Source of the DNA: Cristatella mucedo | Taxonomy: Eukaryota; Bryozoa; Phylactolaemata; Cristatellidae | NCBI GenBank assembly: GCA_009760855.2 | Contig: WPIO01000044.1 | Span: 3,107,893 to 3,147,892 of the forward strand | DNA length: 40,000 bases | Reading direction: 5' to 3' | Shown: positions 1 through 34,954 of the stretch, piece after piece | How the letters are laid out: the number at the start of each line of letters is the position of its first letter | Position numbering within the stretch: position 1 is the stretch's first letter | The notes under the pieces: generated by a model | What the model saw: the letters and a program-made list of their open reading frames with translations, nothing else | Database searches by the model: none | Told to the model about the DNA's origin: nothing | Made by a program: the position numbers and the translations under genes

Positions 1-820
1 ATGGCTGCAGTAGCTCCGACAGATACATTGAAAGTAGGACACAGAAGAGTCAAATTAAACTGAAATAAGTGCTTGGCCTGATTATGTCAGAGGAATATCA
101 ATAGGTCAGCCAAAATGTGGTTTCAAAATGGAAATGGAAATCTTAAGCTCTACTGTCGTCTGCGACTTGGCTGCTTTGCTAAGCAATGCTAGCAGCCTCC
201 ATTGATCGGCTCAGCTTCAACGGCGGCTCAACTGCTAATACTCAATCCTGAAGTTCCTTCAAATTATTACTTTCTTGCTACTACTCACCTCTTTTCAAAC
301 TGATCTTCAGACCTACCTCTTCTATGTACCAGTGCTAAGCAAAATGCTTAGAGTGAAGGCTCGATACATCATAGCATGGCGGGCCTTGGTTTGCAAGACA
401 CGAACGAAAACAACAGCCGCATATCACAAGGCGAAGCTCGCATGAACACGGTGACAAGTAGCTAAATTAAACCTCTCAAGAACATGCAGCATTTTCTGCT
501 ATCGACCTGAAAACTAGTAAGCTAATCAAGAACGAATTAACACTGCAAAATTATAATGATAGTCACTCTCCTAATATCTGTGCTTACTCAGCAGGACTTC
601 ATAAGCCGGTTAAGTCCTGCTCAAAGCTAGGCAGAATACTCCATACTCTTCGATTAGCGCGTGAATTATCTTATTCTGCACCTGTGTAAACCCGAGGTAG
701 TCGCTCAGTTGCAGAGCCTCAGGCCACTCTACTATGTGACACAGGGCTTCGCTCGCTGATGGCCTAACCCATCACTCTAGTTTTATAATAACTGCAACTG
801 CAGATGAAAATCCCATTTAC
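1..820. other. Start of the RII gene's first visible intron; no other feature
   Basis: No further RII exon, tRNA-like element or LINE match was seen on either strand. The minus strand of 820 to 1 should be intron downstream of the RII first coding exon. The ATG at position 1 opens only a short plus-strand frame and is not a supported gene start. Confidence 0.5.
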
Positions 821-1031
821 CTGATTCGTCAGTCGAGACCCCATCCTGGGTTGCAAGCAACCGAGTCTTCCCCATTTGACGGTACTCGTGGGCTTTGGTA
901 TGTAACTCCAGGAAATAGTTAGACGCAAACGCTACTAAGTCATCCGGCTTATTCTTCAGTACAGCAATGGTGAACTCCTGAAGGAGCTCGGTGAGACCTG
1001 GCGGCACATCAAAGTCCTGAGGCGGAGACAT
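821..1031 (-). CDS. PRKAR2: First coding exon of PKA type II regulatory subunit (dimerization/docking domain)
   Basis: Reads from ATG at 1031 to a splice donor after 821 (GAATCAG then gtaaat): 70 codons plus one base. Residues 9-44 match the RII dimerization/docking fold: [10 protein letters not shown], then a second helix with K-P-D-D-L-V-A-F-A and Y-F-L-E-L. In this family the segment dimerises R subunits and docks them on A-kinase anchoring proteins. The pattern [10 protein letters not shown] is typical of RII, and differs from the related SPA17, CABYR and ropporin domains. The frame stays open upstream to 1253, so the start is chosen by homology: RII proteins begin a few residues before PPGLTELL. 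The following exons (pseudosubstrate, two cAMP-binding domains) were not found in bases 1-780 and should lie outside the window. RIIA versus RIIB cannot be decided. Confidence 0.86.
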
Positions 1032-2517
1032 CGCTCTAAAACGCGAGATGGAGAGTAAGGATACTTGTACGTTGCGGGTTCCCACAGCTGGCAGTGATAA
1101 TAGTTGCTCTCGCCGGAGAGCCGCTCTGGCTGCACTTGCCCGCGAGCTAACCGACTGCCAAGCGTCGCCGAGAATGGTGGGAATTCGGCCCGCGAGCGGA
1201 CGCTCAGAACAAAACCATTCAGCGGCAGTTGAGATGCAATGGCGCGCCCCCAAAATACCTCGCTGCTGTTAAGCTCTTTCATTAAGTGTTATGTTTCTGC
1301 GTGACTGCCTGCCCAAATATAACATCAAGTATAAATCGGCAACTGTTTAAGGTATGCCAGCGATACATACTAATCCGTACTATACGCAACGCCGAAAAAA
1401 CTCGTAAAATACCCGCTGACTACAGAAGGTAGCATAGGATGCTTGGTGGTAAACATTTATATGCACATAGTACAATCCAGATATCTGAATGCGTCTGCCG
1501 TCCAGTCTCTCAAACATCTGTTCCCCCGTATTCATCATAAGCGGTAGCAGGACATTTAGTCTCGCAAGCTCAGTCAGTCGCTCCGGAAGCGCCTGACTAG
1601 CGCAGCGGATGTAAATATGTATCCGCACTTAATTTGGAATCACTTTTTAATCAATTAAAAAGATGCACAATTCATACAGCGTCGGCATTACGGAAATTTT
1701 TCAACTATAAGCACGCACGTATACACCGCACCCGCCGGCATGTGCTACTTGTGATCCCTTATCTTCACCGTCGTACCCTGTCGAGCACGCTATATATATA
1801 GAACAGAACTCGTTAAATGTTTAGTTTTCTGAAAATTAAGGAGTGTGATTCGGTAGTGCGAACTACCAACCCGAGGCCAACTTCAATGGAGACCAATTGT
1901 CCTAGCGACCGGCGGTACGGGCGACCAATTTTCAAAGATTTTTAATTCCTCTACTGTTGGTCCCAATTAAATAAGGCCCTTTGAGGTAGCCACGTCTCCA
2001 CTGCGCCGTAGGACAAAGCTGGCTCCCGATCGAACAGTAGATGCTACCAAAAACTAGCCCTTCCTTGCAGAGTTTGCCACGACCCGGCTCGTCCTCAGCT
2101 AGCTTAATCAACTGCTGCAGCCGCGTGACCCCAAATAGCGGCGCTCGCTTTTAATTTTGACGGGACGACGCTATCTTTCTCCGGCGCCGCCTCTCCAACA
2201 CATCCGACCTTCGCAGTTACTTTTATGTTTATTACGTCCTCGACTGTCTTTACGATTCAGCTAAGTGTACATTGCCCTTGTGCGAAACGAACGCCCACGG
2301 CCACCTATTCCATCGACAGCCCCTTTTCATTCAATAGACTCGAGAGAACGACGTCGATGCAATGATATCCGGGTTAAATCGGAAGCGCTTGCGACCAGCC
2401 TGAAAGGGGATGGCAAAAGCAAAGCTAAAGCAGAGGCATTTTTTTATAACAATACCTTTATTTGCCTGCCTTAAGCGGTGTGCTGGATCTAGTATCATAG
2501 CCACGCCACGCTTATAC
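1032..2517. other. 5' flank of the RII gene; no recognised gene
   Basis: Upstream side of the minus-strand RII exon, so it probably holds the 5' UTR and promoter. The first 250 bases are CpG-rich and include GGCGCGCC near 1240. Short open frames here resemble no family I know. No TATA or initiator signal can be defended. A TATATATATA run is at about 1790. Confidence 0.4.
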
Positions 2518-2565
2518 ACACACTACAAACACGCACGCACGCGCGCACGCACGCACGCGCGCACG

Positions 2566-2615
<50 letters not shown>
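2518..2615. repeat. (CA)n microsatellite with CG-interrupted 5' part
   Basis: The first half is ACGC/GCAC permutations and the second half, from about 2570, is uninterrupted CA dinucleotides. The CGCA part is a mixed CA/CG purine-pyrimidine alternation. Confidence 0.95.
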
Positions 2616-2617
<2 letters not shown>

Positions 2618-3001
2618 TCATTTATTTAGCACCCTAAGAAAATTCAGCAGCGCAATATCTCGCCAAAACCTTGGAGCATTCGACTGAAAACGTGGCTTTT
2701 AGGAAGAAGAATCCGATCGAAGTCTTTACGACGCTACGAGTTGTGCTCGCATTTTCATATTAAGTTGAACATGTTCTGCAAAACTCAAACTCTTTACAGT
2801 TCCGGTAGAGTGTTTTGTGCAACTTTTGGATTATTCAGTTTCGCAAATCCAAAAAAAAGGCGAGAGCCTGACTTTATTTTAGACCGTCTTTAGACCGTCC
2901 TAAAAGCTTTTAAACGGACTCGGCACCCATTTTGGAGCGTTCGACCGAAAACATAGCACTTAGGAAAAGACTTCTATATTAATCATTCAGATCCTATTAA
3001 T
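2616..3001. other. Unassigned AT-rich intergenic sequence
   Basis: No coding signal. The phrase 'ttcgac(t/c)gaaaac.t(g/a)(g/a)c..ttagga(a)' occurs at about 2679-2703 and 2940-2965, preceded each time by TTGGAGC(A/G)TTCGAC, suggesting an old duplicated repeat fragment. Confidence 0.35.
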
Positions 3002-3175
3002 AGATAATAAATAAATACTAGCTGATTTAACAGCCTCTTAACGACAGAAGAGCCTTTACGGCTATCACCACCGCTTGCAGCGGCTATAAAGGATCGCCCA
3101 CTGCAGGATTTGAGTCCACGACCTCGCCACCGAGGTCGTGAAAAGCAATAGCCTTAGTGTGCCATTACGGCTGGC
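3002..3175 (-). mobile_element. tRNA-derived SINE, copy 1
   Basis: Read on the minus strand from about 3175. A B-box-like segment, GTGGACTCAAATCC, is followed by CTGCAGTGGGCGATCCTTTAT. A 3' module continues through CAAGCGGT, GTAAAGGCTCT and GGCTGTTAAATCAGCTA into an AT-rich tail. The copy at 28686-28850 shares the same order of modules over about 165 bases, so these are two members of one dispersed family. A 10-bp stem (CACGACCTCG/CGAGGTCGTG) replaces the anticodon arm, so this is not a working tRNA. Confidence 0.7.
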
Positions 3176-3588
3176 ATTCCAATATAATCCGCTGAATTTC
3201 AGAATATAAAGAGCTGAGTAATTAGTAGAAATATAGGTACTGGGCTTCTCCGTTAGCGTCGGACCTTTAGCTACGACAGATTCATTAAATAGGCAGCTAC
3301 CATTGCCAGACACTCGTTTTTCGCATTTTCGTGTCTGCAGAGCTTAGCTAAACGAGTAATTGTGTCCACAGGACTTCGCCTCAGCAGTTGGTCACTTCAA
3401 CACCATATAAGTTGGATTTTGGCAAGACCCGCGCGACGATGTGATATTCCCAGAGAAAGTTCTCAAGCTCCTAGAGCTAGTTTTAATTCGCCAATCCGGG
3501 CAAAAAACGATGTAGGAATGCATAAATCGATCTTACTTCCGTCTATATTACAGATTACATCAATGCTACTAATGCCGATCTGTAATCT

Positions 3589-3590
<2 letters not shown>
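3176..3590. other. Unassigned intergenic sequence
   Basis: Short open frames only, none with recognisable motifs. Confidence 0.35.

Positions 3591-3650
<60 letters not shown>
3591..3650. repeat. (GA)n microsatellite
   Basis: About 30 uninterrupted GA dinucleotides. Confidence 0.97.
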
Positions 3651-4330
<680 letters not shown>

Positions 4331-5390
4331 AAGTTGAAATCTGCGACCAGCGTATGACATAATTCAAATACCCGGTCTAATTAGTTAAAGAGGAAATTGA
4401 CCCAATGTTGTCTATCCGGCGAGTTTAGCTGAAACTGTTTGACAGCTAGCAGCACAACTCGAGTGAATGAGGAAATGGCGATTGTAGCAAATTCATTCAC
4501 CTTGAACTTGGTCGGGGCATGAGAATGAATTTACTGTAGTCATGTGACATTGAACAACTCTTACAATTTATAGTCTATCTAAATGCACACGTTTTCACTA
4601 TAGCGATAACGTGCCTTACAAGAACTCCAAGTACGATCCGAAAAAAACATTAATCTGCTTTTATAGTACCGGGCGTGGCATGTTCAGATGACTACCGGAG
4701 TGACATTCGAGACCCACGTACCATGGAATCCATGCTACCGTCATGAGATGGGGTCGTATCGTGGATAAGAGCGTCGCTTCTCTGGTCCTCGAACCTGTTG
4801 TGTAGGCTATCATGAAGCTGACGTCCATTACCGAACCAAGGTCCAGTAAAGTTTATAGCAAGCATGTCTTCAGCTGCCAAAGACATGAGCTCCGGTATGG
4901 AACGACTCGGCAGCCCGTTGGTGGCACAAAGAGCAATCTGACTTGCCTACACACATGCGTCTGAAGTCATACTTCATTATGAATGACAAAAAAGGTAGGT
5001 ACTTGAAATTCTTACTTACACACAAGACTTCAGTAGTGCCACTGGTACTATAGCTCTTACACTGACTGGCTTCCATTTTCTGTGCTTAGCACACAGTGTT
5101 GCAATCACAAGTGAGGATTGATAAAAACCAAAACGAGAAATGGCACTACTCTCTATGCTGAGCAGGATCGTTGAGCACTACTAGTGAGCTCACGTGGCAG
5201 AGAAGAAATAATTTAGTATACCTGGCCATTACACCGACGACTAGACAATCTCGAAAGCAGACACGGTTAACAGTATAAAACACAAGGGTATGGTGGACGG
5301 CCATATCAATGGTCAGTGACGTTTGTGGGGAAGTCAAGAAGGCCACCTTAAAGTGGCAAACTTGCATTCTACTGATTCTAGGCAACTCCA
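4331..5390. other. Unassigned intergenic sequence
   Basis: Two minus-strand open frames (5076-4870 and 5391-5146) are not recognisable. The first contains a donor-like GTGT then gtaagt at about 5010, so an unrecognised exon is possible but unsupported by homology. Confidence 0.3.
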
Positions 5391-5524
5391 TTTCGTTTGT
5401 TTTTCAAGCATGATTTTACTTACCATTCAATTGCATTTCACTTTACAGCAAATGTAAAGCGCCTAGAGAGAGATTAAGTTCTCTGAGGGCGCTTTATCAA
5501 GTGAATTATTATTATTATTATTAC
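5391..5524 (+). mobile_element. Family A LINE, 3'-terminal fragment
   Basis: Carries the family's 3' UTR: TTTTTCAAGCATGATTTTACTT, the hairpin arm AAAGCGCC, the loop with GAGATTAAGTTCTCTGAG, the second arm GGCGCTTTATCAAGTGAATT, and the (ATT)n tail. Severely 5'-truncated, with no coding sequence left. It closely matches the 3' end of the copy at 6386. Confidence 0.9.
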
Positions 5525-6385
5525 AGAGGAAATGACACTTAAATATAACGTGGCTGCATCGATAGCCATATTCATGCATGCTACTTAAAGTCTACTATGT
5601 CAACAGGTTTCGAAAGATTCTAGATAATAGTGAAGAATGAAGAGCAAGTCTTGTTGATCGACAGAGACCAAATACGACCTTCGATGTCAGACCTAACCAT
5701 TTAATCAAAGTTTTCATGACACCTGAGGAGCTCAGCTATAGGCATAAGTAATTGAGCCCCTTCCCAAGAGTCACACTTCACAGCCATGCAGTCGCGTGAC
5801 CACTCAGGGATTTCACAGCACCTGCAAGAGGCCAGGTGAAGTTTTGAATATATGGCAGAAACAATTTAGCTCTGTTGTTTGGACAGAGTGGATAATACAA
5901 TATGTCAACATTGGATGCCAGGTAAGAAACCATCTTCTGAGATGTATTATTATAACGAATCCTCGAAGCCAAAGAAATGCTTCTAAACTGGACAGTTAGG
6001 CTGATCAGCAGCAGAAGGAAGAGCAGCCTGCCATAATTTGTTAATACCAAGTCGACTAATCCCCACCGACTTGGACTATTTTACAAGTACTAGCAGCAAA
6101 AACGACCTCGATAACTTAGCAGCAAACATCTAAAGTGCTCAAGTCAGATATCTCGAGTAGGGGGAGGTTAAGCAGGTGTTGTGTGTGTGCTCGTGTGTGT
6201 GCATGTGTGTGGTATTTGCCTATTCAGCAAGCTCTGGAATCCTTCAGTACAATCGGTTGGAGATGTGCACAAATTGCCAGCTTTAAAAAAAGTGAAGCAA
6301 AATAACAAACAAACGAACAGAAATAGAGTCAGAGGCTCAAAGCAAATGAGAAAAAGTGGAGAATTTGATCCTTATCTTTAATTGC
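5525..6385. other. Unassigned intergenic sequence
   Basis: No recognisable coding motif. A GT-rich run (GTGTGTGTGCTCGTGTGTGTG) is at about 6180-6212. Frames on opposite strands at 5778-6050 overlap and neither resembles a known protein. Confidence 0.35.
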
Positions 6386-7323
6386 TTATAATAATAATAA
6401 AAATAATATTGCACTTGATAAAGCGCCCTCAGAGAACTTAATCTCTTTCTAGGCGCTTTACATTTGCTGCAAAGTGATACGCAATAGAATAGTAAGTAAA
6501 ATCATGCTTGAAAAACAAACAAAATGAATAATATGGTTAGGGGTGACATGCACAGGGTCAGCATGCAAATGTGGTTAGTGGCAGCATGCACAGTGTCAGC
6601 ACGCATAAGCACAAGGACGAATCACAGGGACCCACTAAATGCTGTCCTAAATAGGTGTGTTTTTAAGTTTCTTTTAAATGTGGTCAGGTCAGGGGATGTT
6701 CTGATGCAGGTCGGGAGGGAGTTCCAGGCTTTGGGAGCATACGAGCTAAATGAACGGTCTCCAAAGGATTTAAGGTTTGTACGAGGTATTTCTAGACTGT
6801 TGGATTCCGAAAAGCGAGTGGTACGATGCTTGGCCTGATGGGGTAGTATATCTGAAAGATAGGCTGGAGCCATAGAATGAAGAGACCTAAAAGTGAGCGA
6901 CAAAACCTTGAAGTCAATCCGTTGCTTGACTGGTAGCCAGTGCATGTCGGCGAGAAGTGGAGTAATGTGGCAACTGCGACGCTCACGACAGACAAGCCTA
7001 GCTGCAGAGTTTTGCACCAGCTGCAATCGCCTGATCGCACATGCTGGTAGGCCAGTAAGCAGTGAGTTGCAGAAGTCGAGACGAGATGTCACGAATGCAT
7101 GGACCAACTTGGACGTGGTATCCTTATCTAAACAAGCCCGAATTTTAGAAATGTTATGAAGCTGAAAATAGGCTGATTTGACTGTGGAGCTGATGTGGTC
7201 GTCTAACGAGAGGTCGCTTTGGAATATGACACCTAGATTTCGAGCTGATTCAGCTGGAGATATGCAGGCAGAGCCAATTTTGAAAGTCAGCCTTTCCAAT
7301 TTCTGAATCACACTAGGTTTGCT
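6386..7323 (-). mobile_element. Family A LINE (CR1/L2-like), 5'-truncated, open C-terminal ORF2
   Basis: From the 5' side it starts inside ORF2 and keeps an uninterrupted 229-codon frame (7311 to 6622). That frame is the typical C-terminal region of CR1/L2-type reverse-transcriptase proteins: [10 protein letters not shown], then [35 protein letters not shown], and F-K-R-N-L-K-T-H-L-F. The reverse-transcriptase catalytic part is missing. A 3' UTR with terminal hairpin and (TTA)n tail follows. It is nearly identical to the copy at 12411, with only a few differences per 100 bases by eye, so both are recent insertions. Confidence 0.93.
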
Positions 7324-7729
7324 TCATCTATCGATCTGATACGAGTAACTTGGTGCGACTCTTGCCACTAATTTCGGAGGTCAGTATTCAGCATTAGAAC
7401 ACAAGATAATAGTATTATTTCTTTCTATAATAATAACATTTTAATTACATTGCCCCATCATAGAACTAAATCTCTTTCCAGGCATGACTTTACAGACTTT
7501 ACATATGCTGTAAAGGAAGCATATAAATACGGTTAGTGATAACTAGCACAGAGTCAGCACGCATAACCACGCGAAGGACCATTCACAAGGACCCAGGAAA
7601 TGCTGTGAGAAAAACGTGTTATAGCTGTTTTTAAATGTCGTCAAGTTAGGAGATATGCTGACGTCAGTCATGAGTGAGTTCCAAGCTTTGGGAGCATACG
7701 ACCTACAGGTATGGTCTCCAAATGATTTA

Positions 7730-8568
7730 ATAATAATAATAATAATAATAAGTCACTTGATAAAGCGCCCTCAGAAAACTTAATCTCTCTCTAGGCACTT
7801 TACATTTGCTGTAAAGTGAAATGCCATTGAATGGTAAGTAAAATCATGCTTGAAAAAAACAAACGAAATGAATAATATGGTTAGGGGTGACATGCACAGG
7901 GTCAGCATGCAAATGTGGTTAGTGGCAGCATGCACAGTGTCAGCACGCATAAGCACATCAAGGACGAATCACAGGGACCCACTAAATGCTGTCCTAAATA
8001 GGTGTGTTTTTAGGTTCCTTTTAAATGTGGTTAGGTCAGGGGATGTTCTGACGCAGGTCGGGAGGGAGTTCCAGGCTTTGGGAGCATACGAGCTAAATGA
8101 ACGGTCTCCAAAGGATTTAAGGTTTGTACGAGGTATTTCTAGACTGTTGGATTCCGAAAAGCGAGTGGTACGATGCTTTGCCTGATGGGGTAGTATATCT
8201 GACAGATAGGCTGGAGCCATTGAATGAAGGGACCTAAAAGTGAGGGACAAAACTTGAAGTCAATCCGTTGCTTGACTGGTAGCCAGTGCAGGTCGGCGAG
8301 AAGTGGAGTAATGTGGCAACTGCGATGCTCACGACAGACAAGCCTAACTGCAGAGTTTTGCACCAGCTGCAATCGCCTGATCGCACATGCTGGTAGGCCA
8401 GTAAGCAGTGAGTTGCAGAAGTCGAGACGGGATGTCACGAATGCATGGACCAACTTGGACGTGGTATCCTTATCTAAACAAGCCCTAATTTTAGCAATGT
8501 TATGAAGCTGAAAATAGGCTGATTTGACTGTGGAGCTGATGTGGTCGTGGCTGGTAGGCCAGTAAGCA
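7730..8568 (-). mobile_element. Family A LINE inserted in the older copy
   Basis: Young-looking copy with (TAA)n tail at 7730, the GCGC hairpin, 3' UTR and ORF2 C-terminus (8453-7969) in two frames because of small indels. It interrupts the host copy at CCAAATGATTT, and the host resumes with ATTTGAGGTCGG, leaving at most a 4-base ATTT target repeat. Its 5' end carries an extra 19-base piece (8550-8568) copied from its own body at 8389-8407. Confidence 0.88.
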
Positions 8569-8813
8569 TTTGAGGTCGGTTAGAGGTAGAGATAAACAAC
8601 GTAAGTCAAAAGAGCAGGTGGTACGATGCAAACCCTTATTGGGAAATAGCTCTCATAGGTAGACTAAAGCCAGAGAATGAAGGGACCTAAAAGTGAGTGA
8701 CAAAATCTTGCACTCGATGCACTGCTTGATTGGAAGCCAGTGCTGGTCAGCGAGAACTGGTGTGATGTGGCAACTGCTACGTTCACCACAGACAAGCATG
8801 ACTACGGAGCTGT

Positions 8814-9730
8814 GTAATGTAATGTAATGTATCTCCGTCTGTAACTCCACAAAGTCATAAAGACCATGTGGGTGTTATGCAGGAGAGTTTTGTATAGCAC
8901 ACTCACAGCCTAAGCGGCTTTCGGTACGCATTCGGTACCCAACAGACTTCGTCTCACGCAACAAAGTGGGAAGCATAGCAGAGTCAGGAGAGCAGTTGAG
9001 GTAGTGAGTAGCATAGAAGTAGCAGCTCAGGACCACTGAAAAGGATGTGCCATACTCGGCAGTAGGAGAGTAGTTGTCGTTTCGTAAGAATTGTAGAAGC
9101 GAGTTCCACAGTCTAGGACCTGCAGAGCTAAAGCTTCTGTCGCCAACTGTCTTTAAGCGGAGGAATGGAACTGCTAATTTATTGTCTACACAGGACCTCA
9201 GGGCACGAACAGGCTGAAACTGATGCAGCAGTTCAGCTAGGTACGAAGGAGCCAAGCCGTGGCGGGCCTTGTGGGTCAGCATAAGAACTTTGCTCTGTAT
9301 CCTTTGCTCAACCGGCAACCATCCTAGCCCTCTCAGCAAAGGAGACACGTGCTCAAACCGCTGGGACTTGAAGACTAGTCTTGCAGCCATATTCATAGTC
9401 CGCTGTAGTGGCATAATAGCTTTCTTTGGCAACCCTGCCAAAAGGGAATTACAATAATCAAGCCGAGACAGAACTAGAGAGCTAGTTAAATTTTTTACAA
9501 GCCACTGTGGGAGACAGCTCCTAATCTTGGATAGGGATCGGATGTGATGGCTAGCTATAGAGGCAGTCTTCTGAATGAAGCTTTTGAAATTGAGGCAGCT
9601 GTCGAACACGACACCTAAATTTCGAGCACGTGGTGATGGCAGCACAATAGCATCACCTATTAGAGCGGCAAAGCCTTTTAATCCAGCCACATGCTTAGGG
9701 TGTCCTATGAGCAGCAGTTCGGTGCACCTA
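8814..9730 (-). mobile_element. Family B LINE inserted in the older family A copy
   Basis: Different LINE family of the same broad CR1/L2 type. A 271-codon frame runs 9690 to 8875. It begins near the post-reverse-transcriptase region (A-R-N-L-G-V-V-F-D) and continues with S-R-L-D-Y-C-N-S-L-L-A-G-L-P, A-A-R-L-V-F, L-G-W-L-P-V-E-Q-R-I, Y-L-A-E-L-L and G-P-R-L-W-N-S-L. The frame beyond that last motif lacks the usual F-K..L-K-T-F-L-F ending, so the C-terminus is probably frameshifted. The 3' tail is repeated ATTAC (AATGT on the plus strand, 8813-8832) rather than ATT. Only one copy was seen. Confidence 0.85.
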
Positions 9731-10492
9731 CTGTAAGTATAAGCTTGATAGTATAGGCCAAAAGACCTGTAGGCAGTGAGTTACAGATGTCGAGACAGGA
9801 TGTTACATATGCACTGACTAACTTAAATGTGGATTCTCTTTCTACAAAGGCCAAAATTTGTGCAATTCTACATATACGATAGTAGGCAGACTAGATTGTG
9901 GTCTGAAGAGGTCGTCTAGTGAAAAGTCACTTTGGAATAGGACACTCAGATTTCGTGCAGATGCAACAGGAGATATGGTAGCACAGCCCATTCAAGGAAT
10001 ACGTTTTTCAAATTTTGATGACTTTAGGTTTCCCTTAAATAGTAAGTTAGCTTTACGGCCATTCAATTTGAGAAAGTTTGCTGCTATCAAAGTGCAAATG
10101 TCAACAATATATGCAGCAATGGAGTTGAGAGTTTAGCAGAGAGGGACCAAAGCATAGTTTGAGCTGTGTGTCATCGGTAAGAGGTACAGTATTCATTGTG
10201 AAAAGAAGTAGGATAAGTATAGAGCCCAGGGGTACCCCCATACTTTAGTGACCCCCTTCGAATGAATGGTGCCCGTTGACATAGATGCTCTGGAGTCTTT
10301 CACTGAGATAGGATCTAAATAATTGCAAGGCAGTGCTACAAATGCCCAAGCGAGACGAGAGGCACTTAAGAAGGGTTCGGCGATCAAGAGTATGAAACGC
10401 TGCCAAGAGATCAAGCAAAACAAGCAGAGGCACTTTATCAATAAAGTCTACATTCTTGAGGAGGTCAGTTGCAGTGTCACGATTTTTCTTTG

Positions 10493-11040
10493 GGACATTT
10501 CATTTTATAAATTTGACAGCCAGTTTAGCCACGTTTCTTTAGTCTCTGGTTTGCATTTCAATTGCAACTAGAACTTCAATTGTTGCTCTTCTGGAAACTA
10601 GATATAAACCATAAATATGCATAACCTTTTAACATAGGTGAATTTTGCTGTACACTATGGCTTCCTTGTTTTCCATGCTACGTAGTACGCTTGGGGCTGC
10701 AGGTGCTACAAAAACAACACAACTCATTGTCCATACATGCGTAGATTATGCTACGACACGTAACTGGGTGCACGAGCAGTCAAACACACAGCTGCAAAGC
10801 ACACAGTTTCGGTCATCGTCAGCAGTCTATCGTAGGTGGTCTGGCACTTGGTATTTCACAACGAAAAGCACCACATGAAAAGTAAAGGAAACGATTGGAT
10901 ATTCATAATAAAGTCGTCAATAGGAAGTTTCACAATAACATTTTTATGTACATGCCACAGTTTACATTTGCAGCTGCTCTTTCTGCTCGAACCAGACGAA
11001 TTACATAACACTCTTCCTTCACGAAGCCAAGAATAGATGA
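10493..11040. other. 3' flank / 3' UTR of PSMC3IP
   Basis: Immediately downstream of the minus-strand stop codon. No canonical AATAAA is visible on the minus strand; a weaker CATAAA variant lies at 10948-10943. Nothing else was recognised. Confidence 0.4.
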
Positions 11041-34140
<23,100 letters not shown>

Positions 34141-34431
34141 GATTCTCAGGAACTCGTGTTATTTAGCTCTTTCAGGTCTTCATAGCGATTCCATTAGCTA
34201 CCAAAACATGCATGCAATGGAATCGCCTACTTACCCATGCGGCCCAGTGGGGGTCATAGACATGCAGTTTGTATATGAGTTAGGCTATGGTGGGCCCGTC
34301 GGCTATCGGCCGCAAATACTTTCTTCGTCTTCTGCCGTCTGCATTTCCTTTGTTATTTTAACCCCTGCATCACATGGCTGGATTTTCAGTAGCTTTTCCG
34401 GCACCCTGATTACCGTAGTGGCTCTCGCGTG
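34141..34431 (-). promoter_or_regulatory. 5' flank of PSMC3IP
   Basis: Immediately upstream of the start codon on the minus strand, with an in-frame stop at 34161-34159. It should hold the 5' UTR and core promoter, but no TATA box is seen. A long plus-strand frame covers 34121-34552 but starts inside PSMC3IP exon 1 antisense and has no known motif. Confidence 0.4.
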
Positions 34432-34625
34432 CAGCGGCGGCGCGACGAAGAACGACGAAAGATGCCCCCAGAGGCGAGTTGTGGGAGTGATGACGACGTC
34501 TGTATTATACGCAGGCGATGCCGGTGGGCGAGCGTACTTACTGATGTACTAGCCGTCGGGTAAACCGCTTCGGAGCGCGAGGCGCGAAGAGGGAGAGAAC
34601 GAGAGTGGATAGCGTGCGCACAGGC
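34432..34625 (+). repeat. Local CpG-rich repeat, copy R1
   Basis: Aligns with 35560-35775 through GGCGGCGCGACGAAGA, TACGCAGGCGA(T/C), TACTGATGTAC, AA(A/G)CCGCTTCGGA and CACAGGCC-like end blocks, with point changes and a gap of roughly 20 bases after GATGTAC. Translated on the plus strand it reads V-M-T-T-S-V-L-Y-A-G-D. Confidence 0.75.
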
Positions 34626-34954
34626 CGATGCACAAGCAGGAAGTAGATCGCTGCAGCACTAGTGGGAGTCACTCGACTCAACTGACCCTTCGCAATTAAG
34701 TCTCGCTTGGTCAGCGAATACAACCAAGTCGCAGTGCCTAATGGGGTGATGCACGGCGTGCCTGGACGGAGTGGGTCCGACTGGGGGCGGGCCTGCGGGC
34801 GTGACCTCGGCTGCACGTGGTTCCGCCCCAGCCGACGCTCTACCCGCCCGACGGGCGGGAGCCGTGCCAGCAAGTTATCTATCCTAGTCGCGTAGTTTCT
34901 TCATTTTGCTTGTGCGTCGACCTGTATCTTCACGCCTCGTGCTCCGGAGCAGCA
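34626..34954. other. CpG-rich sequence between R1 and R3
   Basis: High GC, with CGGGCGGGAG and CCGCCCGACGGGCGGG blocks near 34845. No gene recognised. Confidence 0.4.

Larger units (their letters stand above)
7437..10492 (-). mobile_element. Old family A LINE, host of a nest (three segments)
   Basis: Diverged family A copy split by two later insertions. Its parts are 7437-7729 (3' UTR and ORF end), 8569-8813 (C-terminal ORF, with the H-W-L-P region) and 9731-10492 (upstream ORF2). The last part still shows reverse-transcriptase remains on the minus strand: L-L-V-L-L-D-L-L-A-A-F at about 10430-10395 (motif A; D kept, but the second acidic position reads H-T) and S-Y-L-S-E-R-L-Q-S further on. 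Frames are broken and the 3' hairpin is heavily mutated. Joined in order, the segments follow the younger copies without gaps other than small ones. Confidence 0.85.

Noticed and set aside
1031-1253. Upstream extension of the RII frame to a Met at 1253
   Set aside because: RII proteins begin only a few residues before the P-P-G-L-T-E-L-L motif, and the extension is low-complexity CpG-rich sequence.
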